Assembly (NCBI RefSeq): GCF_000689375.1
Contig: NZ_CBQZ010000002.1
Location: 1 to 64,000 of the forward strand
DNA length: 64,000 bases
Direction of reading: 5' to 3'
Source of the DNA: Cardinium endosymbiont cBtQ1 of Bemisia tabaci
GTDB lineage: Bacteria > Bacteroidota > Bacteroidia > Cytophagales > Amoebophilaceae
Position numbers and translations under genes: made by a program. This document shows positions 56,868-64,000 of the stretch, one piece after another. The notes below the pieces were generated by a model. The model did no database searches. It worked only from the letters and a program-made list of their open reading frames with translations, and was not told the origin of the DNA. The stretch's first letter is position 1. Every line of letters starts with the position of its first letter.

Positions 56868-57761
56868 TTACTTTACAAATTCGTAACCTAACACAAATCC
56901 TAAGCCATTGATGCCTATTACCAATCCAGACCTTCCTCTAAATTCAAGCCCAAAATTCCAGACTAAATCCCAATGCAACTGCTCATTACTAAACGATTGA
57001 GGGCGTGCGCTATTGGGATCAATTTTAAGAATCGCAGAACGTAGTTTCCATAACCCATTCTGGGCTATCTCAGGTATAGCATCGAAGGTAAGCGCTTCTT
57101 CGTTAGCTAAATCTCTATATTCTATTAAACTGTCATACAATATATCCTTGATTATAGAAGTGTCAACATGAACAGGACAATATTGCGTTTTCTCTATAAC
57201 AGGAAGCAAACATATCAAACGAGGTCCTCCATAGCATATCCATCTGCGACTTTTTTCTGGATACAATCGCAAAAATAAAGGTATACTTATTGCGTGAAAT
57301 TGTATATTGGCAAAAGCAAGGTGCACTGTATAGCCTTGATATGGATGGGATAAAGCCTTAGATAATATGTTGATAACACGGCGCCCAAAAGAGAATAGAT
57401 CTGGATCTAACACCTTTTGACGATCGAGTGAAAAATCTACTGTATAAAAAGAATTATGGCTATATAACAATCCTATTTGAAGACCTATTCCATTTAGGGG
57501 ATGCCATTCCACAACAGGACCAACCGCTATTTCCCTGCCAACTGCCCAATGTTTTTGAATAACTTTTTTAGTACACTTAGCCCAAGCTATTATACCAATG
57601 TGTAAAATAGATGACTGGGTTTTGTCCAAAAAATCATTGTTCTGGATTATATTTTGACCAGGTGTTGTAGCAAAAGTTAGATAATGGCTTACTAATCCTA
57701 TCCACCATCCAATAAGCCGCCCAAAGGTTTGTACTTTTTTTGCCTTGCTCATTTGATGCAT
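56868..57761 (-). CDS. Outer-membrane barrel-like protein, paralogue A
   Basis: This 297-residue protein shares its order of motifs with the next gene upstream (58097-58849): GREIAVGPVVEWHPLNGIGLQ, LLYSHNSFYTVD, FHAISIPLFLRLYPEKSRRW, GPRLICLL and, at the C-terminus, FGLEFRGRSGLVIGINGLGFVLGYEF. These alternating strands and the aromatic C-terminus fit a small outer-membrane beta-barrel. The N-terminus (MHQMSKAKKVQTFGRLIGWWIGLVS, in parts) is hydrophobic but has no obvious cleavage site. The function is unknown. It is one half of a diverged tandem duplication. Confidence 0.75.
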   Translation of the reverse strand: MHQMSKAKKVQTFGRLIGWWIGLVSHYLTFATTPGQNIIQNNDFLDKTQSSILHIGIIAWAKCTKKVIQKHWAVGREIAVGPVVEWHPLNGIGLQIGLLYSHNSFYTVDFSLDRQKVLDPDLFSFGRRVINILSKALSHPYQGYTVHLAFANIQFHAISIPLFLRLYPEKSRRWICYGGPRLICLLPVIEKTQYCPVHVDTSIIKDILYDSLIEYRDLANEEALTFDAIPEIAQNGLWKLRSAILKIDPNSARPQSFSNEQLHWDLVWNFGLEFRGRSGLVIGINGLGFVLGYEFVK

Positions 57762-58096
57762 ATGTCTTCTTTATCTTTACTGAAAATTATTTATATCTAT
57801 TGAATCGTCGCTAGATTAAAGTTAGCCTGTTTATTCAAGCAAGACCAAATTCAAAAATTTCTACTAAGAAGATAAAATAAGATAAGAGTAAGACAAAACC
57901 AACGTCCTATTATTTACCTTAGACAACTTTATTTGGGAGCATAAGGGCTAGATAAATATTTTTTGGTACAATCCCAACCATTACTGGAGTGATTTTATGG
58001 GTAGATAGCTTTAACTATATAGCCCATTGAGCTTCTTTTAAAGAGACTCAATGGGCCATCTTTATTTTTTATTTATCTAAAAGTGATACTATCCCC
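57762..58096. other. 335-bp gap between the two barrel paralogues
   Basis: No gene is seen. The gap holds a strong hairpin at 58022-58056 and must carry the promoter of paralogue A on the minus strand. Confidence 0.6.
58022..58056. terminator. Strong 10-bp hairpin downstream of barrel paralogue B
   Basis: GCCCATTGAG (58022-58031) pairs perfectly with CTCAATGGGC (58047-58056). An A/T-rich run (TTTATTTTTTATTTA) lies on the side of paralogue B. For that minus-strand gene the hairpin is 40 bases after the stop but lacks a clear T-run on its far side. Read on the plus strand it looks like a classical terminator although no plus-strand gene precedes it. It may act in both directions. Confidence 0.6.
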
Positions 58097-58849
58097 TTAG
58101 TTAGATAATAATTTAGTGCCATCAAAACCCAACATAAGCCCTATTCCATTCATTCCTATTATAAATCCAGACTTTGTATTGTAGGAAAACCCCCAATCCC
58201 AAGTAAGGTGGGTGCCAATTTTAAGTTCATTAGGTGTTTGGTTATCTGAATCAAGCGATTCCAAGATTTTCTTAAGTTTGTTTTTTATATCTGATTCACT
58301 ATCGGAAAAACGAATATTGTCATAATAAGTTTGCTTAGCCTTAAAAGGGATCATCAGACGAGGTCCTATATGTAATACAAATTGTCGGTCACTTCCTGGA
58401 TAAAACCGAATAGACAATGGAATACTAATTGCTTGGAATTTAATGGCATCAACATCGATGACACTCCCGTTGGAAGCGTCTTTTATTGGCGTAGCCTTAC
58501 CAGACCAACCGTCTACTAAATTTCCCCCCCATATATCTGCACCTAGTGTGCCCAAACGATTGTAACTATACATCACACCCGTTTGAATGCCTATTCCATT
58601 CAGTGGTTTCCACTCTACAAAGGGACCTATTACAAATTCATGACCCAAACAGAAGCGATTTTTAATCTTTTTTATAGGACCTTTACTCCATAATTTTACA
58701 CCAATATGCCAAGGCAGCGCTTCACTTACATCGAAAAATCCACCTTGCTCTGTTTCATTAGCTTGGGGGGCAGCAAAAGCAGGGCCATAAGCCACCAAAT
58801 ATGCTGATAAGGCCACCAGTTTTGTAATCTTTTGTATCGTCTTTTTCAT
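58097..58849 (-). CDS. Outer-membrane beta-barrel protein, paralogue B
   Basis: This 250-residue protein has a signal peptide (MKKTIQKITKLVALSAYLVAYGPAFA, cut near residue 26, AFA-A). The mature part has barrel strands: WHIGVKLWSKGPIKKI, GHEFVIGPFVEWKPLNGIGIQTG (in parts), VMYSYNRLG, FQAISIPLSIRFYPGSDRQF, LHIGPRLMIPF, and the end FIIGMNGIGLMLGFDGTKLL. It is a paralogue of the gene at 56868-57761, which is longer. It resembles the PorT/opacity-type barrels of Bacteroidetes. The function is unknown. Confidence 0.82.
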   Translation of the reverse strand: MKKTIQKITKLVALSAYLVAYGPAFAAPQANETEQGGFFDVSEALPWHIGVKLWSKGPIKKIKNRFCLGHEFVIGPFVEWKPLNGIGIQTGVMYSYNRLGTLGADIWGGNLVDGWSGKATPIKDASNGSVIDVDAIKFQAISIPLSIRFYPGSDRQFVLHIGPRLMIPFKAKQTYYDNIRFSDSESDIKNKLKKILESLDSDNQTPNELKIGTHLTWDWGFSYNTKSGFIIGMNGIGLMLGFDGTKLLSN

Positions 58850-59039
58850 TGTATCTTTATTTTAAAGTTTAAAACTACTCCAATTTATATGTTAAAAACA
58901 GGCAAATGACATCCTTTAAATAGCTTCCAAAAATACTTCTGATAAAATTGGTTGACACTAAACTACTAGACCATTATACCGCTATGTACATCTAGATTGG
59001 GACAATATAAATTTACTGCATCTTAGTGGAAATTAAAAA

Positions 59040-61556
59040 CTATTCATGCCATACATCTACTTGTGTAATCCTATGTTTAGAGAGCAATATTCCTTTTGCT
59101 TTTGGCCTTTTAACCGCAACTTTTTCCAGATCATACATGATCGAACGCTTTTCATGACCAGTAGCGTCTGTATAATAATGCAATTGTAATTTCGGTGCTA
59201 CAGCAGAAGTAACCTGTTTTAAAATACAAACATCTGATTCTGAAATAAATATATTATATCGTTTATCTAAAACTCCCTTATCTATTACAAAGCGTTTCAC
59301 AAAATAATTTTTCTGTACCGTATTGTAATAGACCACTGACAACAAATGGCCGTCCCTTAATAGCTCTATAAGGAGCACTTCATCAGGAGCTAGTTGGAAC
59401 GAAATTGGATAAGTAGTAACCATATAGTCACCTGATTTAAAAACTAAAAGTATCTTATCCGTTGGTCCCAACATACCCAGTAATCTTCCGCTTCCATTAG
59501 CCGCTATTTGCCCTGTAGCGCCATCGTACCAAAGTGCTACTTTGGCTAATGTAGAGCGGATTTGTCCTTTGCGTTGCACCTTATAAATGGTATGTTTGGT
59601 CAACATATTGCCTTTTGCGGTACGTCCCTTTATCGCTAAATTAGAAAAATTAAATTCAAATTTCTTTTTAGTGGTTCTACTTATAGGTGAAAGGATAATG
59701 GTAACGGTCTCTGCCGCTCCATTGGGATCATCACTTAAATAGACTACTCTAGAACCTGGTGTCCCTAAAGTGACATCATAGGTTTTGTCACGTGTAATAC
59801 CCAATACTTGAAACCGTTTGGCAAAGGCAATACCTGTTGCACCATCTACATAAATTAAATTGTAACAACGTTTTGTATCTTTTTTCTCATAAATGGATAC
59901 ATGTATAATATCTTTGCCTATAAATAGTTTATCTGTTACCTTAGTGATGACATATTGGCCATTTTTACATATTACAATGATATCATCTATATCAGAACAG
60001 GCTTCCACGAATTCTTCTCCTTTAAGGCTATAACCAATAAAACCTGCTTTGCGGTTTACATACAGTTTGTAATCCTTTACCACTACCTCATGGCGCTCAA
60101 TAGGGTCAAAGCTGGTTAAAATGGTTTTTCGCGCTCGGCCTTTTCCATATTTTTGAAGCAGGTGGCTATACCAGGCTATGGTGTAATCCTTTAAGTTTTG
60201 TAAGTGCGCTATAGTAGTAGCCAATTGGCTTTGAAGCTGGGTTAAGGTTTCCTGTGCACGAAAGCCATCATATTGTGAGATGCGTTTGATCTTAATATCT
60301 GTTAAACGGACCAAATCTTTTTCTACAATGGGTCGGTCCAAATCATAGGGTTTAAGCTGGTCTGCTATAGTGGTGCGTATTTCCTCCCAGGTTCTGCATC
60401 CCTCTATCTTCCTATAGATACGGTTTTCGATAAAGATTTTCTCTAAATTGGCGAAAAACAATTTTTCTCTTAATGATTGCTCCTCTAAAAGTAATTCTTG
60501 TTCCAATAAATGCGTTGTACGGGCTACAGTATAGGCTAAAAGATCAGTCACCGTTACAAAAACCGGTTTTTCATCTTGAATGACACAAGCATTAGGCGCA
60601 TAACTTACCTCACAATCTGTAAAAAGATAGAGTGCATTGATAACGGTTGCTACCTGTTGACCAGGCAATAAATGAATTAGAATTTCAATATGGTCTGCAG
60701 TGTTATCAACCACATTTTTAATTTTTATTTTACCTTTTTCATGTGCTTTTAGAATGGAATCAATTACACTGGTCGTAGTAGTACCGTAAGCGATTTGGTT
60801 GATGGCCAATGTTTGCTGATCCCGGACTACAACAGTGGCACGTATGCGAACTTTTCCTCCTTTTTTACCCCCATTGTAGTCCGTACAATCTGTCAATCCA
60901 CCTGTTGGAAAATCTGGAAATAAGGAGATGGCCTTGCCCTGAAGCAGATCTATAGAAGCCTCTATCAGCTCTATAAAATTATGGGGTAAAATTTTAGTAG
61001 CCAATCCTACCGCAATGCCCTCTACACCTTGAGCAAGCAATAAAGGAAATTTAACTGGTAAAGTACGGGGCTCTTTTTTTCTACCATCGTAAGCGAGTTG
61101 CCAGATTGTAATCTCTGGACTATACAAAATATCCTTTCCAAATGGTGCAAGACGGGCTTCTATATAGCGGGCAGCTGCAGCGCTGTCTCCTGTTCGAGGG
61201 TCGCCCCAATTCCCTTGTGTATCTATCAATAATTCTTTTTGACCTATTGCTACAATGGCTTCTGTAATAGAAGCATCACCATGGGGATGGTATTGCATGG
61301 TTTGCCCTACAATATTAGCTACTTTATTGTAACGACCATCATCAATAAGCTGCATGGCGTGCAGAATCCTACGTTGTACAGGCTTAAGACCATCTTCTAT
61401 GGCGGGCACCGCACGTTCCAAAATCACATAAGAAGCATAATCTAAAAACCATTCCTCATACATTTGCTCCATGGACCCTGTGGGAGATACGATTGGGTTG
61501 TGCGTTGTACCATTAGAGCCGTTTGGTACATCACTTATTTGGTTCATAATGCTCAA
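59040..61556 (-). CDS. parC: DNA topoisomerase IV subunit A
   Basis: This 838-residue type IIA topoisomerase subunit decatenates daughter chromosomes with ParE. The winged-helix core has LDYASYVILERAVPAIEDGLKPVQRRI and QYHPHGDASITEA. The active-site Tyr131 is in SAAAARYIEARL, followed by EPRTLPVKFPLLLAQGVEGIAVGLAT. The coiled-coil tower and a C-terminal beta-propeller with degenerate blades (RTAKGNMLTKHTIYKV, KRPKAKGILLSKHRITQV) follow. The GyrA-box QRRGGKG is absent, which favours ParC over GyrA. The stop is 12 bases after the ppa stop-side gap; the gene lies directly downstream of ppa on the minus strand. Confidence 0.92.
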   Translation of the reverse strand: MSIMNQISDVPNGSNGTTHNPIVSPTGSMEQMYEEWFLDYASYVILERAVPAIEDGLKPVQRRILHAMQLIDDGRYNKVANIVGQTMQYHPHGDASITEAIVAIGQKELLIDTQGNWGDPRTGDSAAAARYIEARLAPFGKDILYSPEITIWQLAYDGRKKEPRTLPVKFPLLLAQGVEGIAVGLATKILPHNFIELIEASIDLLQGKAISLFPDFPTGGLTDCTDYNGGKKGGKVRIRATVVVRDQQTLAINQIAYGTTTTSVIDSILKAHEKGKIKIKNVVDNTADHIEILIHLLPGQQVATVINALYLFTDCEVSYAPNACVIQDEKPVFVTVTDLLAYTVARTTHLLEQELLLEEQSLREKLFFANLEKIFIENRIYRKIEGCRTWEEIRTTIADQLKPYDLDRPIVEKDLVRLTDIKIKRISQYDGFRAQETLTQLQSQLATTIAHLQNLKDYTIAWYSHLLQKYGKGRARKTILTSFDPIERHEVVVKDYKLYVNRKAGFIGYSLKGEEFVEACSDIDDIIVICKNGQYVITKVTDKLFIGKDIIHVSIYEKKDTKRCYNLIYVDGATGIAFAKRFQVLGITRDKTYDVTLGTPGSRVVYLSDDPNGAAETVTIILSPISRTTKKKFEFNFSNLAIKGRTAKGNMLTKHTIYKVQRKGQIRSTLAKVALWYDGATGQIAANGSGRLLGMLGPTDKILLVFKSGDYMVTTYPISFQLAPDEVLLIELLRDGHLLSVVYYNTVQKNYFVKRFVIDKGVLDKRYNIFISESDVCILKQVTSAVAPKLQLHYYTDATGHEKRSIMYDLEKVAVKRPKAKGILLSKHRITQVDVWHE

Positions 61557-61568
61557 AAAAGAAACATA

Positions 61569-62108
61569 TTACCCAATAGATTGGCTTTTAACTCTTTGCC
61601 CGGCTTCTATTAAAAGTTCTATGGCTTTTTCCCTCCCTTCGAATCCCTTAACCTTAACCCATTTTCCCCCATCTAAGTCCTTATAATGGCTAAAAAAGTG
61701 TATAATACGACCTTTTAAGAGGGTGTTTAACTGTCCAATGTGGTCAATATGCGCAAATTCAGGAGCTATTTTTTTTATAGGTAATGCAATAATTTTTTCA
61801 TCTAAACCAGATTCATCTTCCATCAACAATACGCCAATAGGTCTGGCTTTAATGACTGCTCCGGATATAATCGGATAGTTGGCTGCTACCAGCACATCAA
61901 TAGGATCCCCATCTCCCGAAGCAGTATGGGGTACAAAGCCATAGTTACAAGGATAATACATTGGTGTTGCAATAAATCTATCTACAAATAAAGCACCTGA
62001 AGACTTATCCATTTCATATTTTACCGGATCATGATGCATTGGAATTTCAATGATCACATGCAAATCATTTGGAAAATCCTCTCCTAATGATATCTTTTCT
62101 ATATTCAT
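61569..62108 (-). CDS. ppa: Inorganic pyrophosphatase (family I)
   Basis: This family I soluble pyrophosphatase hydrolyses PPi. Blocks are EIPMHHDPVKYEMDK, YYPCNYGFVPHTASGDGDPIDVLV (with the metal-binding signature DGDPIDVLV) and HFFSHYKDLDGGKWVKVKGF. The open frame begins at 62168, but the first 20 residues (MLVNALNILSLFTLILICKR) are not part of the family. The ATG at 62108 (MNIEKISLGEDFP) gives a normal protein of 179 residues, and I prefer it. The gene lies 12 bases upstream of parC. PPi turnover connects it with pyruvate phosphate dikinase. Confidence 0.93.
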   Translation of the reverse strand: MNIEKISLGEDFPNDLHVIIEIPMHHDPVKYEMDKSSGALFVDRFIATPMYYPCNYGFVPHTASGDGDPIDVLVAANYPIISGAVIKARPIGVLLMEDESGLDEKIIALPIKKIAPEFAHIDHIGQLNTLLKGRIIHFFSHYKDLDGGKWVKVKGFEGREKAIELLIEAGQRVKSQSIG

Positions 62109-62415
62109 TCTCTTGCAGATTAAAATTAAAGTAAATAAAGATAGTATGTTTAACGCATTAACCAACATTAAAAATAAACCTAGATCAATCTATAAAGTAC
62201 GGCAAAAATTGTAATATAGATCCGTTATCTTTTCTTTCTTTCTTTTTCATTTCCTCCATTCATAATAGATAGCAGAGGCCCGATCTGATCACGGTGGGGG
62301 TAAAACCCGTTATGATCTATAACCACTGTAACCATACTCTGGTCGTACGTTTGTATTCCCATTATAACGCCAACTTGGGATTAGATTATTGCGTCAATTT
62401 TGGCGTAAAAATGAG

Positions 62416-63120
62416 TTAAGTAGATGCGGTACCTTTCTTCTCCGAATGTTTCTTTTTGGTTTTAGAAGTATTTTTTGGTAGTCTTTCATTATTCGATACT
62501 TGTACCGGTGGTAGGCCACTACATGATCCATTTTCTAGCTCATTTTTTACTTTATCTTCAATAACATGAATCATATATTCTACCCATTGTTCTGTTGTTT
62601 TGCTCCCTTTTCCTCTTTTCCCTATTTTCATTCTGAATGTATAAGCCCCCGTTTTTAACTTTGGATCAGTAGTTAAGGTAATGGATAAACCAGTAGCCGG
62701 TATAGGCTGGTTTTTAAGTGATTCAACGCCAAATTTTTTTGTGTGATAGGATCCATTTTGCTCTATTGCAACAGATTTAATACTATAACCTTCTGTCTGG
62801 CCAGTTACGCCTAGTAGTATAGATTGTTCCATTCCAGCTTTTATGGTAATGTCTTTTAGGGTAAAGATTGGCGGTGTCTCCACGTTGCTTTCCGAGGCAA
62901 CTCCATCGTCTTTTGGATCTATTGCTAAGTCATTAGTCTTTTTTGGATCTGTTTCTAAGCCATTAGAAGGCTTGCAGGTTTTTTGTTTATGTTTTTCAAC
63001 TATAAGCTCAGCTTTGTTAGCAGCCATTTTGTTTTTACAAGATCCAGCATATATACAGACGTATAAAATAGAAACTATCGAAAAACGGATAAAAATTGCT
63101 ATAAGATTATTACAGACCAT
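62416..63120 (-). CDS. Putative lipoprotein, function unknown
   Basis: This 234-residue protein has an N-terminal hydrophobic stretch and a lipobox-like site AGSC (Cys28 in VCIYAGSCKN), so it is probably a lipoprotein. Residues 30-85 are polar and low-complexity, with a near-duplicated motif (LETDPKKTNDLAIDPKDDG). Residues 90-195 look like a beta-sandwich (TLKDITIKAGMEQSILLGVTG, LSITLTTDPKLKTGAYTFRMKIG, in parts), similar in pattern to Ig-like or cadherin-like domains. The tail is Lys-rich (KNTSKTKKKHSEKKG). No family is recognised. Its start faces tyrS across a 284-base gap. Confidence 0.65.
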   Translation of the reverse strand: MVCNNLIAIFIRFSIVSILYVCIYAGSCKNKMAANKAELIVEKHKQKTCKPSNGLETDPKKTNDLAIDPKDDGVASESNVETPPIFTLKDITIKAGMEQSILLGVTGQTEGYSIKSVAIEQNGSYHTKKFGVESLKNQPIPATGLSITLTTDPKLKTGAYTFRMKIGKRGKGSKTTEQWVEYMIHVIEDKVKNELENGSCSGLPPVQVSNNERLPKNTSKTKKKHSEKKGTAST

Positions 63121-63404
63121 AGGAAATCCATTTTATGTGTTTAACCATATACCAATAAGCTAATTTTTTTTAGCCCATGCAAAATTATAAACCTAAAAAT
63201 AAAATTTCACGATAAAACCCTAATTTATATATATTCGTTTGTTTATCTGATCTATCATTTAAAAATAACCAGCTTGTACAAATGTCTTTCTATCATTCTA
63301 TTTTCCCTATGCTCTATACGGTGTACTATATCATCTAATCGCACTGCTATTTTATTGTCATTCTTTATAATATTACCTATTTTGCCCTTTTATTTTTTGA
63401 TGCT

Positions 63405-64000
63405 ATGAAAAATTTTATTGCCAGCTTATACTGGCGTGGTATGATTCATGATATGGTTCCAGGTACAGCAGCACATCTCAATAAAGGTATGGCTACCGGA
63501 TACGTTGGGTTCGATCCTTCTGCACCTTCTTTACATCTGGGGAATTTGGTTCCTATTATGTTGTTAAAACACTTTCAAGAAGCGGGGCATAAGCCTATTG
63601 CATTAGTAGGGGGCGCTACCGGTATGATTGGCGATCCTTCTGGGCGTAGCCAAGAGCGGGTGTTTTTAAAAGAAGAAGTCTTGCGTTACAACGAAGCATC
63701 TATTGCCAAACAGTTAGAAAAATTTTTAGATTTTTCTACTGGTCCCAACAAAGCTATTTTGTTAAATAATTTTGATTGGTTTAAAGACTTCTCTTTCCTA
63801 GAATTTCTACGTGATATAGGGAAACATATACCTGTTGGCTATATGATGGCTAAAGATAGTGTAAAAAAACGGATAGAGACCGGTATTTCTTATACCGAAT
63901 TTGCTTATCAATTGTTACAAGGGTATGATTTCTACCATCTCCATCTACATAAAAATGTAACCCTACAAATGGGTGGATCTGATCAATGGGGTAATTTAAC
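63405..64000 (+). CDS. tyrS: Tyrosyl-tRNA synthetase, 5' part (runs off the window)
   Basis: The frame from the ATG at 63405 stays open to the window edge (198 codons). It shows class Ic TyrRS features: [23 protein letters not shown] (HIGH motif as HLGN), [35 protein letters not shown] and [10 protein letters not shown], which bind tyrosine and adenylate. The KMSKS loop and the anticodon/S4 domain lie beyond the window. An overlapping ATG at 63400 is in another frame and stops at once. About 280 bases of AT-rich sequence separate it from the divergent lipoprotein gene. Confidence 0.96.
   Translation, partial: MKNFIASLYWRGMIHDMVPGTAAHLNKGMATGYVGFDPSAPSLHLGNLVPIMLLKHFQEAGHKPIALVGGATGMIGDPSGRSQERVFLKEEVLRYNEASIAKQLEKFLDFSTGPNKAILLNNFDWFKDFSFLEFLRDIGKHIPVGYMMAKDSVKKRIETGISYTEFAYQLLQGYDFYHLHLHKNVTLQMGGSDQWGNL

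Noticed and set aside
62367-62406. ACGCCAA/TTGGCGT dyad downstream of the lipoprotein gene as a terminator
   Set aside because: The stem is only 7 bp with a 26-base loop and no T-run on the relevant strand, so it is too weak to call.
63500-63530. GGGTTCGATCC resembling a tRNA T-loop
   Set aside because: It lies inside tyrS coding for GFDPS of the conserved active-site block, and no cloverleaf forms around it.

Overview
The window looks like a piece of the chromosome of an intracellular symbiont of the Bacteroidetes, most likely of the Amoebophilaceae (Cardinium/Amoebophilus type). The evidence is AT-rich DNA, the small Bacteroidetes-type RpoD (287 aa), the long IleRS form, pyruvate phosphate dikinase, an ankyrin-repeat protein, a Rpn/PD-(D/E)XK protein, many decaying insertion sequences, and sparse housekeeping genes with AT-rich gaps. 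No organism name can be proved without a database search.

Layout. 1-2.95 kb: two IS427-type (IS5 family) copies nested in each other, a Rpn-like nuclease gene and an intact IS6-family element. 3-10.2 kb: a small membrane protein, an AAG-type DNA glycosylase, ileS, an Ala/Gly-rich lipoprotein with a boxA-like leader, and mtaB. 10.4-12.9 kb (minus strand): E2-hslV-rsmG. 13.1-15.8 kb: tilS-radA. 16-22.3 kb (minus strand): tRNA-Glu, an outer-membrane barrel, tsaB, ppdK, metG. 22.9-24.4 kb: lpxB overlapping ruvX. 24.8-29.1 kb: a frameshifted 14-repeat ankyrin gene and two tandem alpha/beta hydrolases. 29.2-31.8 kb: clpB. 32-36.6 kb: an IS pile-up made of IS982 (split by an IS5-group element), an IS3 relic, a decayed IS5-group element and an IS6 relic. 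36.6-39.4 kb (minus strand): prmC, a putative barrel protein and ppx. 39.5-40.9 kb: a second IS patch. 41-43 kb: a large membrane protein that looks like a dead sensor kinase fused to a dead RelA/SpoT-type HD domain. 43.5-52.4 kb: dapF, an M16 protease, ffh, rpsO, pnp, rpoD, trxB and an EamA transporter. 52.5-54.8 kb: second copies of the IS5-group and IS982 elements. 55.2-63.1 kb: a putative exported protein with two PPxY motifs, rfbC, two related barrel proteins, parC, ppa and a lipoprotein. 63.4 kb to the end: tyrS, cut by the window edge.

Functionally the window is mostly translation and tRNA maturation (ileS, metG, tyrS, tRNA-Glu, tilS, tsaB, mtaB, rsmG, prmC, rpsO, ffh), proteostasis (clpB, hslV, M16), RNA and DNA upkeep (pnp, rpoD, radA, ruvX, parC, AAG) and a thin central metabolism (pyruvate dehydrogenase E2, ppdK, ppa, ppx). 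lpxB, dapF and rfbC suggest that some envelope synthesis is kept. The accessory layer is the host-interaction candidates (ankyrin protein, tandem hydrolases, PPxY protein, lipoproteins, barrels) and the mobile elements. Comparing repeated IS copies shows single-base indels as the main mode of decay. The most interesting items are the pseudo-kinase/pseudo-HD fusion, the PPxY protein, the ankyrin gene broken twice at A7 tracts, and the inverted IS pairs that bracket invertible chromosome segments.
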